This document shows, one piece after another, positions 45,017 through 55,243 of a stretch of 64,000 nucleotides of DNA. The DNA lies in NCBI GenBank assembly GCA_033558025.1, contig JAUCEF010000005.1, forward strand, positions 248,001-312,000, written 5' to 3'. Source of the DNA: Phytophthora sp. 'mugwort' (taxonomy: Eukaryota > Oomycota > Peronosporomycetes > Peronosporales > Peronosporaceae). The number at the start of each line of letters is the position of its first letter. Within the stretch, counting starts at the first letter, position 1. The notes under the pieces are model-generated. The model saw nothing but the letters and a program-made list of their open reading frames with translations. It did no database searches and was not told the DNA's origin. Both the position numbers and the translations under genes were made by a program.

Positions 45017-45678
45017 ATGAAAGCAATAAAAACAATATCACTGGCGAGTACGGTACCCATATTCGCCCAAGACAGGTTATCGACGATTTTTTAATGGCGG
45101 TGACGTGCTGGGCATATGGATTGTCTGAGATACATCTTCGCAGAGTACTGACCTGCGGACGACGGCACTTACATTTAATTACGTTAAATGTAATGACACT
45201 AACCGTTCTAGAACTTTAGGAGAAGCCTAAACACTTAAGATGACACCGAAAATCTCGATCTACGTAAAGTCATGCAGAGGAGACCCACACGAAGTGCTGC
45301 CCTACAGAACTGGTATATATCGGATCCTAACAAATATCGTAATGTTGCATGATGTCGTAGGATTAAGATTCAATTTTTTGCGCTAAATTTGGAGCAAATC
45401 TTGATTTGAGTTTTCAAATTATCATTCCTGCGTGTTAAGCAACATTTGCGGTATTCGGTCGTCGCCTTCCCTCAGCTTCGCTGTTCCAGTGCCTCACATA
45501 GCGCCACCTGTACTGTCATGGATGCTATAATAATAAATAAAGTGTATCGGTAAAAGTACCGTACATATCACAGTTGGCTTGGTATTCCATGCGATACTTA
45601 ATCAACATAAACCACAAAGGACAGTATACTACTACTAGCAAGAATTACTGACTCATACGGCTGTGCGGGACTAAAACC
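45017..45678. other. Gene-free AT-rich spacer
   Basis: About 660 bases between the MITE-like element and the copia LTR. It contains one short palindrome (ACATTTAA-n5-TTAAATGT near 45,171-45,191) and nothing coding that can be supported. Confidence 0.5.
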
Positions 45679-45918
45679 TGTTGAAGTCTGCCCTTTACAC
45701 AGTGTCACAAAGTGCCAACGTCCTCCAGAAGTAGGTCATCAGATACAAGAGGTCCTTTCAAACCGTTAGTCTAGAGGTAACTATGCTAAAGTATGCAGCA
45801 GTATAGTTCTGCTGCAACCAACCATTTTAATCCTGCTGCTGGCAGTGCACAAGTTCTAATCTACCTTACTTCGTCTTTTGACGCTTTCCAACAACAACAC
45901 TTCCTCTCAACTTCGCCA
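45679..45918 (+). repeat. Candidate copia 5' LTR
   Basis: Begins TGTTGAAG and ends CGCCA (TG...CA), about 240 bases, immediately before the putative primer-binding site and gag. With no 3' LTR left there is no second copy to confirm the limits; they are inferred from the terminal dinucleotides and context. Confidence 0.45.
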
Positions 45919-45920
45919 TA

Positions 45921-45940
45921 GGTTATGAGCCCAAGGCAAG
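45921..45940 (+). promoter_or_regulatory. Candidate half-tRNA (initiator Met) primer-binding site
   Basis: The 20 bases GGTTATGAGCCCAAGGCAAG are the complement of a tRNA anticodon arm: a canonical seven-base loop CUCAUAA with anticodon CAU, preceded by the GGG of the stem that is typical of initiator tRNAs. Drosophila copia and yeast Ty5 prime from such a 5' half-tRNA. The gag ATG (45925) lies inside the site. Confidence 0.5.
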
Positions 45941-47470
45941 CCTCAAGCGACGACTTCCCAAGACTGGTCGGCGCCGAGAACTTCGACGTCTGGAAGACCC
46001 GCGTGTGAGCTGCCCTCGACGGGAAGCACCTACTCGGCTTCATCAAGAAACCCGACTATGATGGTGTCTCTGAGGACGAGAGAGATGAGAGCGGAAGCGA
46101 TATGTCCGATATCGACGACACGCCGAAGGCCAAGCCGATGAAGGTGTCGACGCTATTGCTGTGGACTACGAGGAGAGCGAAGAAGAACTCAAGCCTCCGC
46201 CCGACTCCGGTGAAGACTCCGGTGAGATCTCTGATATTCGTCGAGTCAGATCAAGAAAACGCCTTCCATTCGACCGTTCAACAGCCGCAAGGCTCGTCGC
46301 GAACGCCAACACAGAGCGAAGCAGAAAGCTCAGCCTCTCAGCCAGCGAGAGCGCCGTCACCAGAAAGCGAAGACAAAAGCTTTTCTGATGAAGACGATGG
46401 ATAACACGCACGTTCGGCTGGTGAAGAATCTCATGACTTCCTACGAGATTCTCAAGTTCATTGTGAGAAGTATGAGGGTGCCGCCTATCACGGCGATCCG
46501 TACTTTATCCAGCACTTCCTGATTGAGAAGAAGTACACTGATCCGATGAGAAATTCATCGGCTTGGCCCTCGACTACCAGCGCATCTACTGCAATCCGTT
46601 GTTGGTACGGGGTGGCCTAGGAAACGCCAGACGCTCAACACTCGAGAGTGTCCCCCGCCAAATCCTTTTACGACATCTACGGGCGCTTGTCTGGTCACGT
46701 AACGGCCATACTTCTGCAATTCGGCGCCTGCTAGGCTCCGATGTTACTGAATTCTTCCTGGATCTCGAAACCGCGATGAAAGCCGTGCAAGAAGCCACCG
46801 ATTCGATGATGACAGAGGGATCGAATGCCGTCTACCTGTTTCACTTCATGCCCGAGACGTGGAAGAAAGGCCCCGCCTTTGGAAGGGCCAGCGGAAGTAC
46901 ATCCCGTGTGGCGACCTGAAGCAGATCATCGAAAGCAGAGTTCGTGAGTCGAATGCTCAGGCGCGCTACAGCATGGAAAAGGGAACCCCGGAAACGGCCA
47001 CGACCAAGAACGAACGTGCTCTAGTGGCTACTGGATCCTCGTGCTCAAGAGTACGGCTCCAGCAATGTCTGTTCCTACTGTGATCGCCCTCGTCACACCA
47101 CTCGTCAGTGCCGCGGTCTACAAAGCGACGGCCGAGTGAAAGTGGGGACGGTGCTGCCTGCGAACTTCGCGTTCAAGGGCAACTCGAAGCGAGATCACCC
47201 GTACCACAAGGACTGGAACCGACGACATAACAGAGATAAGAACAACAACGGCGGTTGGAACAACAGCGAGAAAACAAGCGAGAACATGACGACAAGTATC
47301 GCGACCGTGACCCACGCAAAACCGTCAGCCGACCACGAGCTCGGATGAGGACAGCGATGGCAACGGCCACAAGGTATACCGCCCAGCACGCCGCGACGTT
47401 GTGCTTATTGCTGTGGCTACCGCGATCAACCCTCCGGTAAGTCTCGCTGCCCAAGCAAACGTGGTGCTGG
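45925..47470 (+). pseudogene. Copia gag (nucleocapsid) remnant
   Basis: The frame starts at ATG 45925 with F-P-R-L-V-G-A-E-N-F-D-V-W-K and soon meets a TGA near 46,007. Later parts are readable only by changing frame, for example the acidic D-Y-E-E-S-E-E-E-L stretch near 46,160 and the L-A-L-D-Y-Q-R-I segment near 46,563. The nucleic-acid-binding CCHC knuckle C-S-Y-C-x4-H-x4-C at 47070-47111 is intact and is followed by a basic, asparagine-rich tail. Confidence 0.7.
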
Positions 47471-48540
47471 ATCCTACCTAGATCTTCGACTCTGGGTGCG
47501 CGCGTCATGTGATGCACGAAGCCCAGTGGGGTTCACAGACATCTCTGCGAGTGGTGGCTCCATCACTGTCGGCGGAAAGAACCAGACTCCAATCGAAGGT
47601 ATTGGACGGATTGAGCTGGAAGTCACCGACTCCAAAGGCAACCAGAAGAATCTCATCCTCCATGGAGTCCTGTATGCTCCTCAGCTGCACTTCAGCCTGT
47701 TATCGGTCCCGGCAGCCGTGATGCGTGACTTCCGCTTCCGCTTCGATCGCAAGCACGACGCCGTGCAGACTGACCAGCGCTTTAAGATCAAGGCAACGAT
47801 GGCTCGACGACGGACCGGTATCAGTTCCAAGCCAAACCGGTGGTCAGCCCAGCGGCCCTAATTGCATCAGGTAAGCAACGATCGTTTCTGCTCTTGCACA
47901 GACGCCTTGGCCATCCTAACGTTTGCGTGCTTTATCTAGACGCCAAACCATTGATGGACTCGACTATTCTGCGTCTGTAGATCGCACAGCAGATTTTTTC
48001 TGTACTGCATGCACGTTAGCGAAGTCACACCGCTCACCCTTCTACTCTAATAGAACTGTTGAACGTGCTACATCTTCTTTGGAAAAGTGCATTCAGATAT
48101 ATGTGGTCCTTTACCTGTGCTAAGTCTTACTGGTCACCGCTACTTCTTGATCTTTATCGATGACTACTCTCGATTCATGTTCACCTATCCGACTACAAAC
48201 CGTAGCGAACCGACAAATGCTATGATGACTTCAGGAGGAAAGCCCTAAATATTTTCAGACGTGATGTCAGGGTGCTTGAATCACTCACACTTCGGACCCT
48301 GAAATCAAAGTTATCAGGCAGACAATGCCAAAGAGTATGAAAAGCTTGGACGCTAGATCTTTCAAAAGTATGGAACGCACGCCCAGTTCACAAATGCGTA
48401 CACACCTAAACAGAACGGGGTTGCTGAACGCCGCATGCGAGCAATCATGGAATGGGTACGAGCACTCCAACTTTATGACAAGCTTTCAAAGCAACTCTGA
48501 GCTGAGTGTGTGTGCCATGTCACTACACTGATTAAACATG
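47471..48540 (+). pseudogene. Copia protease and integrase remnant
   Basis: The protease motif I-F-D-S-G-C-A-R-H-V-M opens at about 47,482. The GAG-pre-integrase region with the H-x-x-H and C-T-A-C-T-L-A-K-S-H-R-S-P pattern spans about 47,890-48,045. An integrase core with F-I-D-D-Y-S-R-F-M-F-T-Y-P lies near 48,155, and T-P-K-Q-N-G-V-A-E-R, which contains the third acidic residue, appears near 48,405. Frame changes and stops separate these blocks, so no active enzyme can be made. Confidence 0.7.
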
Positions 48541-48699
48541 ACGCCTAGCTCTAAGACTAATGGCCGCACACCTTACGAGCTGTAATACAACCGTTCACCC
48601 TCGATGTACTATATCAGAACGTTCGGGTGCAGCGGATATGTTCACATCACCGAGCGATACCGAGACAAGCTTGACCCTCGAGCACGGTGGTGCATGTAC

Positions 48700-50340
48700 C
48701 TAAGCATAACATGATCACAAGAAAGGATATCGCCTCATGGACAGCACTCATGCCATCGTCTACAGCCGTGATGTAGTCTTCAAAGAGGATGAATTCCCTA
48801 CCTTGACTAATCTGACGGATACACCTGAACAGTCACCAAGCGGACAGCAGCGGCATGAATTTCAAACGCATCAGCTTGCATCTGCACCTGCACTCGCACC
48901 TGCACCTGCAACGACACCTACTGCAGCCGCGCCCGCGCTACCCCCACTTGGGGAAGCTCTTGACCGAGCTGCGACCCACTACCCTTTTCGAACGGAGATT
49001 CCCTCCTGCACCTAAGCGACCCCGACTTGCCAATGGCAGGGACGTAACCCTCAATTCCGAGGAAGACATCCAGGAACAGGAACAGCGACAACAGCTACTG
49101 CACACATTACTAGCCAGTCGGTATGTGTTCGAGCCCACTAAGTATCGAGAAGCAATGCGCTCTTCTCACGCTCATCAGTGGCGCAAAGCAGATAAATCAG
49201 AATACAAGTCCCTTATGGACAATAACACTTGGGTATTGGTACCCCGTCCAATAAGACGGAAGATTCTGACAAGCCGATGGGTCTTCGTCGTGAAGTACAC
49301 CGGCACTGGAACCATTGACCGCTTCAAAGCGCGTCTCGTTTTCAAAGGCTTCCTACAGGAATATGGCATTGACTACAATGAAATTTCTCACCTGTTATCG
49401 GGATGGAGGTACTACGTCTCCTACTTACCATCGTTGCCTTGCTTGACTTAGAAATCCACCAAATAGATGCCAAGACGGTGCTTTCCTCAATGGCATGCTG
49501 GATGAGAAGATTTACATGGCTCAGCCTGAAGGGTTTAAGGTCCCCGGTAGAGAGCATCTAGTGTGTAAACTACTTAAGAGCCTTTACGGGTTGAAACAAG
49601 CTCCCCGTGTGTGGTACCTTACACTGTCTACCTTCCTCGACAGCCTTGGGTTTGAGAAGCTCATAAAAGACCGCTGTGTCTTTAAACGCACCACAGATGG
49701 TCATACTTCCTACATCGCTGCTTGTGTGGATGATCTTTTGATCTGCACCCGACCAGTGGTTCTCGTGCGTGAGCTTAAATCTGCCCTGAAATTGTTTTCC
49801 CCATGACAGATTTAGGGGAGGTTAAATACTTACTCGGCTGGTCAATTCACCGGAACCGAAAGAACAGAACGATATTCCTCTACCAACATAAGTACGATAC
49901 GAAGGTCATCGACCGGTTCAGCGAATACATTCCATACCCAATTGCAACACCCTCTGATCGGAACGTCAAACTCTCCGAGTGCAGTCAACCTTCTACAGAT
50001 GCAGAGAAGAATACAATGAAAGACATTCCGTATCGTGAAGCAGTCGGCAGTGTCATGTACCTAATGGTAGGCACTCGCCCTGACTTAGCATACTATATGC
50101 GTGACGTGAGTCAATTCCTAGCTAATCCAGGAATGGTACATTGAGAAGCGGTACTTCGAGGCCTGAAATATCTAGCAGGAACTAAAGCCTATGGTATCCT
50201 ACTTGGCGGTTCTCTTGATGTTACGCACGAGAACCTTGCAGGCAGACTAGACGCTTTCTCGGACTCCGACTATGGCAACTGCCCATACACTCGACGCTCA
50301 ATCAGTGGATACCTCCGGCAACCTCTTGCTGAGTACTCAA
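48700..50340 (+). pseudogene. Copia reverse transcriptase / RNase H remnant
   Basis: RT begins with the W-R-K-A-D-K-S-E-Y-K-S-L and N-T-W-V-L-V-P-R-P blocks (49,180-49,245), then F-K-A-R-L-V-F-K-G-F (49,320). A frameshift and a stop interrupt near 49,390-49,450. From 49,495 a 103-codon frame carries L-Y-G-L-K-Q-A-P-R-V-W-Y and the catalytic V-D-D, and another from 49,803 carries the thumb and connection (M-T-D-L-G-E-V-K-Y-L-L-G, R-P-D-L-A-Y). RNase H is reached after a TGA near 50,142 and is cut off near 50,340. Confidence 0.8.
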
Positions 50341-50349
50341 GAGCGAATG

Positions 50350-50752
50350 GACCGCCACGGCGGGAGACAGGAGCGTGTCCGTGAGCATCTCCTCCATGGG
50401 GCCATCGGACCAGGACCCCCCCCCCCCCCCCTCCAGCGGGAGCGTCAACTGCACTGGATATGTCGCCGGTGGCGGAGGAGGGCTACGACGAGGAGCAGAC
50501 GTTGCAACAGAAGCACATGATGCGACGGAATCATCCCAAGTGTGTTCACGCGCGTGCGACCTACGTCTGTGCTGACAAAAAGGTGATATATTTTTCTTCT
50601 CTAACGCACTTGTATGACCTAATCGCGCGTAAATTGCTCAAGCTCATTTTCCACAGGCACATATCCACGACGGAACGCTTGTGAAGCCATGTTGCGCCAC
50701 AAGTGGAGATGACGGCGTGATACTTAAGCCGCACGTAGAGAGCACTACGTAA
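50350..50752 (+). pseudogene. Orphan 3' end of an unknown spliced gene
   Basis: Directly after the copia break a coding-like frame (S-V-S-V-S-I-S-S-M-G-P-S-D-Q-D) leads into a proline run encoded by 16 consecutive C (50416-50431), then S-P-V-A-E-E-G-Y-D-E-E-Q and C-V-H-A-R-A-T-Y-V-C-A-D-K-K. A plausible intron follows (GT 50583, AG 50655-50656, 74 bases, phase 0), and a last exon 50657-50752 encodes H-I-H-D-G-T-L-V-K-P-C-C-A and ends in TAA. The 5' part of the gene is absent, apparently removed when the copia segment was joined here. I do not recognise the product. Frame across the C run depends on its exact length. Confidence 0.45.
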
Positions 50753-51372
50753 GTCATTGTGGAAATGTAGATCGTCAAGTTGAACGCGCCGACACTGCTA
50801 CAGGTGAGATGTTCATCTTACCCAAGTGCATTGTACCGTGGTGCCCGCCACCCACCCCAAGTAGGGCCTGTGCTACATTCCGCGCGCCAGTCCACATCAC
50901 GCCAACCTTTCTGATCTGAAATTGCAGTGCTGTAGCCCTCCTGTCCGCGCGCCAAAATGGACCGTACATGGTCGAAAAACACAAATTGGGCTAGACCACT
51001 CATAACCTGAGCAATACTTAGCTGCAGCAAAGTGGTAAGGCAGAGGCGAGCAAAGCAACAGCAAACGAAGTCGATACAAAGAAGACAGCAATAGTTTAGT
51101 TACAATAGATAGTCCGACCAGCAAAATATTGTTGCCCCACTTACTTACACATTATGGGAGCTAGCCGTTATTTCTTCATCCTGTGACCATAACCAGCGAT
51201 GAAGACAAGATCACGAACTAGCTCAGGTGCCAAAGAGCTTCGCTTGGCAATAATGACATTGCACTTGCAGAAAATGTTCGCTCCGAAGGAACACTAGTTG
51301 CTACTGCCCCGAGCCACTTTCGTGCAAGCTTACTAATGTTGAGATATGTTGCTCGATTGACAGACCACCATG
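50753..51372. other. Spacer with no recognised feature
   Basis: About 620 bases between the orphan gene end and the hAT fragment. Only short, unsupported frames are present; no repeat ends or RNA genes were recognised. Confidence 0.5.
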
Positions 51373-52283
51373 CTATACTAGAGTGTTAAAGTCTTGCGGC
51401 TTCGTTGGTACGACCATAGCTTTGCGGCATTCAGATACTTTTGAATTTTTTTGATTGCATTGCTGCTTTGTTGGGGATACATCCGCAGGCCCACGACTCC
51501 CAAACATGCGGTCCGAAATAGGATCGGGGCTTGCCATCGTTTCTCTTGCAGATATTCGAGCACTTGGTACTGCTGCAGCAACACCCGTTTTGACCTTAGA
51601 GGATTTCACGTGGCGCACCGTTTTCGCTACACAGGGGTCTAAGTATGCAATCCAATCCAGATCGGTATTTCTGAGCTTGTCAAAGCGTTTCTGAAACACT
51701 CGAAGAATGATACTCTGGCACCCTTTCATTAATTACCGGACTTCGTCGACGTATGCTTCGCTGCCAGCACCATTGAACCTGCTGTCAAAAAGGTGGATGT
51801 CTTCCAGAACGACCTCGACGGCATCAATAGTGGACATGACAAGCAGTAACGTAGGATACTCCTGAGCGCCTAGCGTTGCTGATACCGTCCTAAATGGCTT
51901 CAACAAGTCACACAGACAGTCTATTTCTAGCCAGTACTTATGTTTTAGCATGGAAAGTTTATCCCAGACATCTTTAAACTCCACGCGGCCTTCCGACGAG
52001 CGCAAGCGCTGCAAAAATACATCCAAGGCTCCTGGGAGCTTCATATCCCGCTGCAGAGTATCAAAGCAACTGGCCCAGCGGGTTGGGCAATCTACTACCA
52101 AATTGAGCACTATGTTCGTGTCGGCTTTCTTCTGCTGAATATCGGCGAGACGTTTGCGTGCTTTCGATGACCTCCAAAAGTACACAGACAAGGAGCGGAG
52201 CGGAATGATTGAATAATCTCGCGTAGTTGCCATTGGGCTTTTTTTCAGCTTCAGGAGTACCTCGTCGACAGAATCTATAGATA
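51373..52283 (-). pseudogene. hAT-type transposase fragment (C-terminal half)
   Basis: Read on the minus strand from about 52,283 (V-D-E-V-L-L-K-L-K-K-S-P) through the hAT landmark D-C-P-T-R-W-A-S near 52,090 and the helical region with L-K-H-K-Y-W-L-E-I-D. One in-frame TAA at 51735-51733 interrupts; the same frame then resumes with the Y-L-D-P segment typical of hAT transposases near 51,640. The C-terminal dimerisation region is lost in low-quality sequence. The N-terminal BED finger and first catalytic region are absent. Confidence 0.65.
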
Positions 52284-52343
52284 GGGCATTTCACGCTCAG
52301 CGAGGCAGTTGTGCCCTATCCTATTTTGGGAGGGTGCCCTATC
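52280..52343. repeat. Hairpin and repeated TGCCCTATC at the hAT fragment end
   Basis: GATAGGGCA at 52280-52288 is the inverse of TGCCCTATC at 52312-52320, giving a 9-bp stem, and TGCCCTATC recurs at 52335-52343. The cluster sits where the minus-strand hAT fragment ends and may be a transposon terminus or a recombination joint. Confidence 0.4.
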
Positions 52344-52677
52344 GAGTTGGGTTGAGTGCGTACATCGGCCGATCCTTGGCAAAACGGACATAGGGAATTC
52401 CACGCGCTCTTACGCCTTTTTGTTCTACGGCTATGGACTCTCGTACATCTATAATTCTTGAATGCTTCCCTGTTGAAGCAGTCGTTGGTGGGCAGAGGAT
52501 CGTGCTAGGATGGCGCGTGGCATTGCCGATCGCAGCGATGAGGTACCGTACGCTCAGAACAAACGACAGCCTCAAGAACTGCGTCCGGACGCTCCACTCC
52601 GTTTCAAGACGCCCATCAGCTTCAGTATGGGCTTCGTATTTCTGAGCGACATCCAGACGAAGGTGTGATGATCTCAG

Positions 52678-53839
52678 TTGCTTGTCGCTTCTGCATTTCT
52701 TTCGGCCGAAAAGAAAAGGCTGGCGCCAAACGCAAGCAAACTGCGAATACGAAGTATTTTCAAGAAGCTTTTTCGTCCTGAGCACTACAGACAACATCTA
52801 GTGAATCAGCACCCAAGTCGATGGGCGAGCTACAAACAACTATCGCAAGAGAACCAGCGTGCATACTTCGACGACATCAAACCGCTTCGTGCTTGTATTT
52901 TGGCTTTTGCTAACGAAAGCAAGCACCTGTTGTCGTGTCTATCGACAGAGCCATTATCGATGTCATCGTTACCCAGGTACTGGTTTGCATCTAAACGACT
53001 CTGAATCACAGTACATCTTGATAATCAAGAACCCAGTTCAGTTTTATCTGATTGCGGACTATTTGAGCATGGGGATGTCATTTCGAATGGCCTTGTCGGT
53101 CTTGGCTAAGACAAAAAGTCGCACTGGTCTGGCCTCAATCGGATCATGCTCACCTGGACTTCCGTCGAAGTATGCGCGATTTTCCTGCGAGATGAACCTG
53201 CAGAGATCACTCAAATATTATCCGAAGCTTGGACGTTCTCGATCGCGTTGGATATGTCGACGCACATGTCCATACCGTATTTGGACACCAGCATTCGAAT
53301 CTATCACAATCAAACGTGATCTGCCCAATCTGGAAAGTCATCATGCTCAGTGTTACCAGCGACGGCAAACGTGAAATGACTGGAAATTCTAGCGGACTGG
53401 CTACACGTTTGCAAAATTTGTGCGCCAGTGGGTTTATGAGAGTGTGGTGTGGTTTGCATCAGCTGGATCTCATCCTGCAAAAATCTCTCAAGGTCATGAG
53501 GGGCGGTGAGTTCTACGGCTATATGACTCAGACAATTGCGCACTTGCGCTGTCAGAAGACCTTGATTAACCAAATGAAAACGATGGCGCCACTTCTGCAG
53601 AATACACGCTGGGAGTCAATGGGTAGATGCTGCAAGTGGTTCAAAACTCATCGAACTAAATTGGCAGCGTAATAAATTATTTTAACCCGGTTTGCAAGCC
53701 TCCTGATAAGTGGTGGTTGCTTCTTACGTTGGTCGATAAGCTCTCCGCTCGATCACTGATCACATTTCGGTCGTTGGAAGGGCGCGCAGCGCTAATTACC
53801 GAGCAGGAAGGGCTTCTGGTTCTGGGCGCGCTCAGATAG
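52678..53839 (+). pseudogene. hAT-type transposase fragment (BED finger and N-terminal half)
   Basis: A BED-type finger remnant (Y-R-Q-H-L-V-N-Q-H-P-S-R-W-A-S-Y) lies near 52,790. After a frame change, I-A-D-Y-L-S-M-G-M-S-F-R-M-A and the region to about 53,300 follow. Another frame from 53,229 holds the conserved M-R-V-W-C-G-L-H-Q-L-D-L-I-L block near 53,440 and N-T-R-W-E-S-M near 53,600. After two stops the family continues with W-W-L-L-L-T-L-V-D-K-L-S-A-R and ends at TAG 53837-53839. The pattern fits a repetitive Phytophthora transposase family, identified from memory. It is not simply the other half of the minus-strand fragment, because both contain a T-R-W block. Confidence 0.65.
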
Positions 53840-53844
53840 AAAAA

Positions 53845-55130
53845 TCGCAGCCTCGCTTTGCAGCGCTGGGGCCTGTGAGCTCTGGAGGTCATGGTACCGC
53901 TTCAGACGGCCCACGTAGAACGCCGGGTGGGTCGTCATCGACTTTGGCAGGTCAATGGTATATGCCTACGATGCCTAGCCAGGACTCCCAAGGGTCCGAT
54001 GAAGCGGTGCTACTGCTTGTTGCTCCCAACGGAACCTAGCGTGGCGAGTGGCAAGTTCCTACTCTCTAGTAGGACTAACTCCCCAACATTAAACACGTTT
54101 AAGTTTCCTCTTCCATTCTTGTCAGAGTACTCCTTTTGTTTGTCCTGTGCCGCTGCCATGTCATCACGGACACGGCTGATTACATTCAGCCTGGTGTCTA
54201 TAGAAGACTCCACATGTTTCCACAAGGAAACCAGTCTCATGTCAGAGACCTGGGAGGAAAGCGCTTTCCGAGCCTCTCCCCCACTTAGAGCTGAAGGCGG
54301 GGTGCTGACTCGCAGAGTGAGCGGCACCCGTGGATGGCATAAAACATTCAGATAGAACGGAGTATACCCGGTCAATGCGTGAACCGCATTGTTGAGTGCA
54401 AACACAACTATTGGCAGGCGTTCTGACCAAGTGCGAGGAGCCTCCGCGCAGACACTGCGTAGATTATCCTCAAGCACTCGGTTGACACGCTCCGTCTGCC
54501 CATCTGTCTGAGGATGATCGGCAGTGTACATATGCAATCTTGTTCCAAGTAGTTGGAACAGCGTTCGCCAGAATGCAGCAGTAAACCGTGGATCACGATC
54601 CGAGACAATTATCTCCGGCAGAGCATGATGGCGGAAAACGCCATCCAGGAACAGCTTCGCAGCCTATTCCCCGGTCACTGTGTCTTTGACTCGAGCAAGA
54701 CGCACCATCTTCCTCAGACGGCACATGAACACCAGATGCCGGCGTTCCCGTGGCCGACGGCTGGAGGTCCGAAGATGAAATCCATACTCATCGACTTCCA
54801 GCAGTCCGCTGGAACGGGCAGGCTCTGCAAGGGAGCCGAGTCGTGCCCGGCGGGTTTCACCCGCTGACATGTTTCACATGTCTTCACGTACTGTGAGACC
54901 CACTTGTACATGTGGGTCCACCAAAAGTACTGAGCGACCGATTGGAAGGTCTTCTCGCGGCCTAATTGACCGCTGGACGGCGCATCGTGCGCCTCCTGTA
55001 GGATGTCAACTTGAGATCCTCGTCCCTTGGAACGACTACCCGAGGGGTTTCGTGGGGCTCGACGAGATAGTAGAGCAGGCCATCGCCCCACTCGTATCGA
55101 TGGAGCCGGGATCTCTGACGTGGCGTGAGC
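53845..55130 (-). pseudogene. Gypsy integrase remnant
   Basis: The HHCC finger region (H-D-A-P-S-S-G-Q-L-G ... C-E-T-C-Q-R-V-K) spans about 54,990-54,850. Catalytic residues appear in S-M-D-F-I-F-G near 54,780, D-R-D-P-R-F near 54,600 and Q-T-E-R-V-N-R-V-L-E-D near 54,490. The last readable block (F-Y-V-G-R-L-K-R-Y) ends near 53,900. A stop near 54,660 and frame changes break it. Confidence 0.8.
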
Positions 55131-55243
55131 CACTTGGCCTTGGCTTCCTTGCCAGCGGCCATGAAATGCACCAAAGGTAGCCAGGGCTTCGTCGCCCCGA
55201 TACGCCATGCGTATCTGATCATATAGATCGATCATGGCGCGAC

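Larger units (their letters stand above)
45679..50340 (+). mobile_element. Ty1/copia retrotransposon, degraded and 3'-truncated
   Basis: Order gag, protease, integrase, reverse transcriptase, RNase H is that of copia (Pseudoviridae), read on the plus strand through many stops and frameshifts. Landmarks: a CCHC zinc knuckle (47070-47111), protease D-S-G at 47488-47496, the GAG-pre-integrase L-H-R-R-L-G-H-P-N near 47,895, integrase F-I-D-D-Y-S-R-F near 48,155, RT L-Y-G-L-K-Q-A-P-R near 49,575 and the active-site A-C-V-D-D-L-L near 49,725, and RNase H D-S-D-Y-G-N-C-P-Y-T-R-R near 50,265. The element stops inside RNase H near 50,340 and no 3' LTR follows. Confidence 0.85.

Noticed and set aside
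52339..52797. Minus-strand 152-codon open frame
   Set aside because: It overlaps the plus-strand hAT BED-finger region antisense, has no recognisable domain and looks like a shadow frame.
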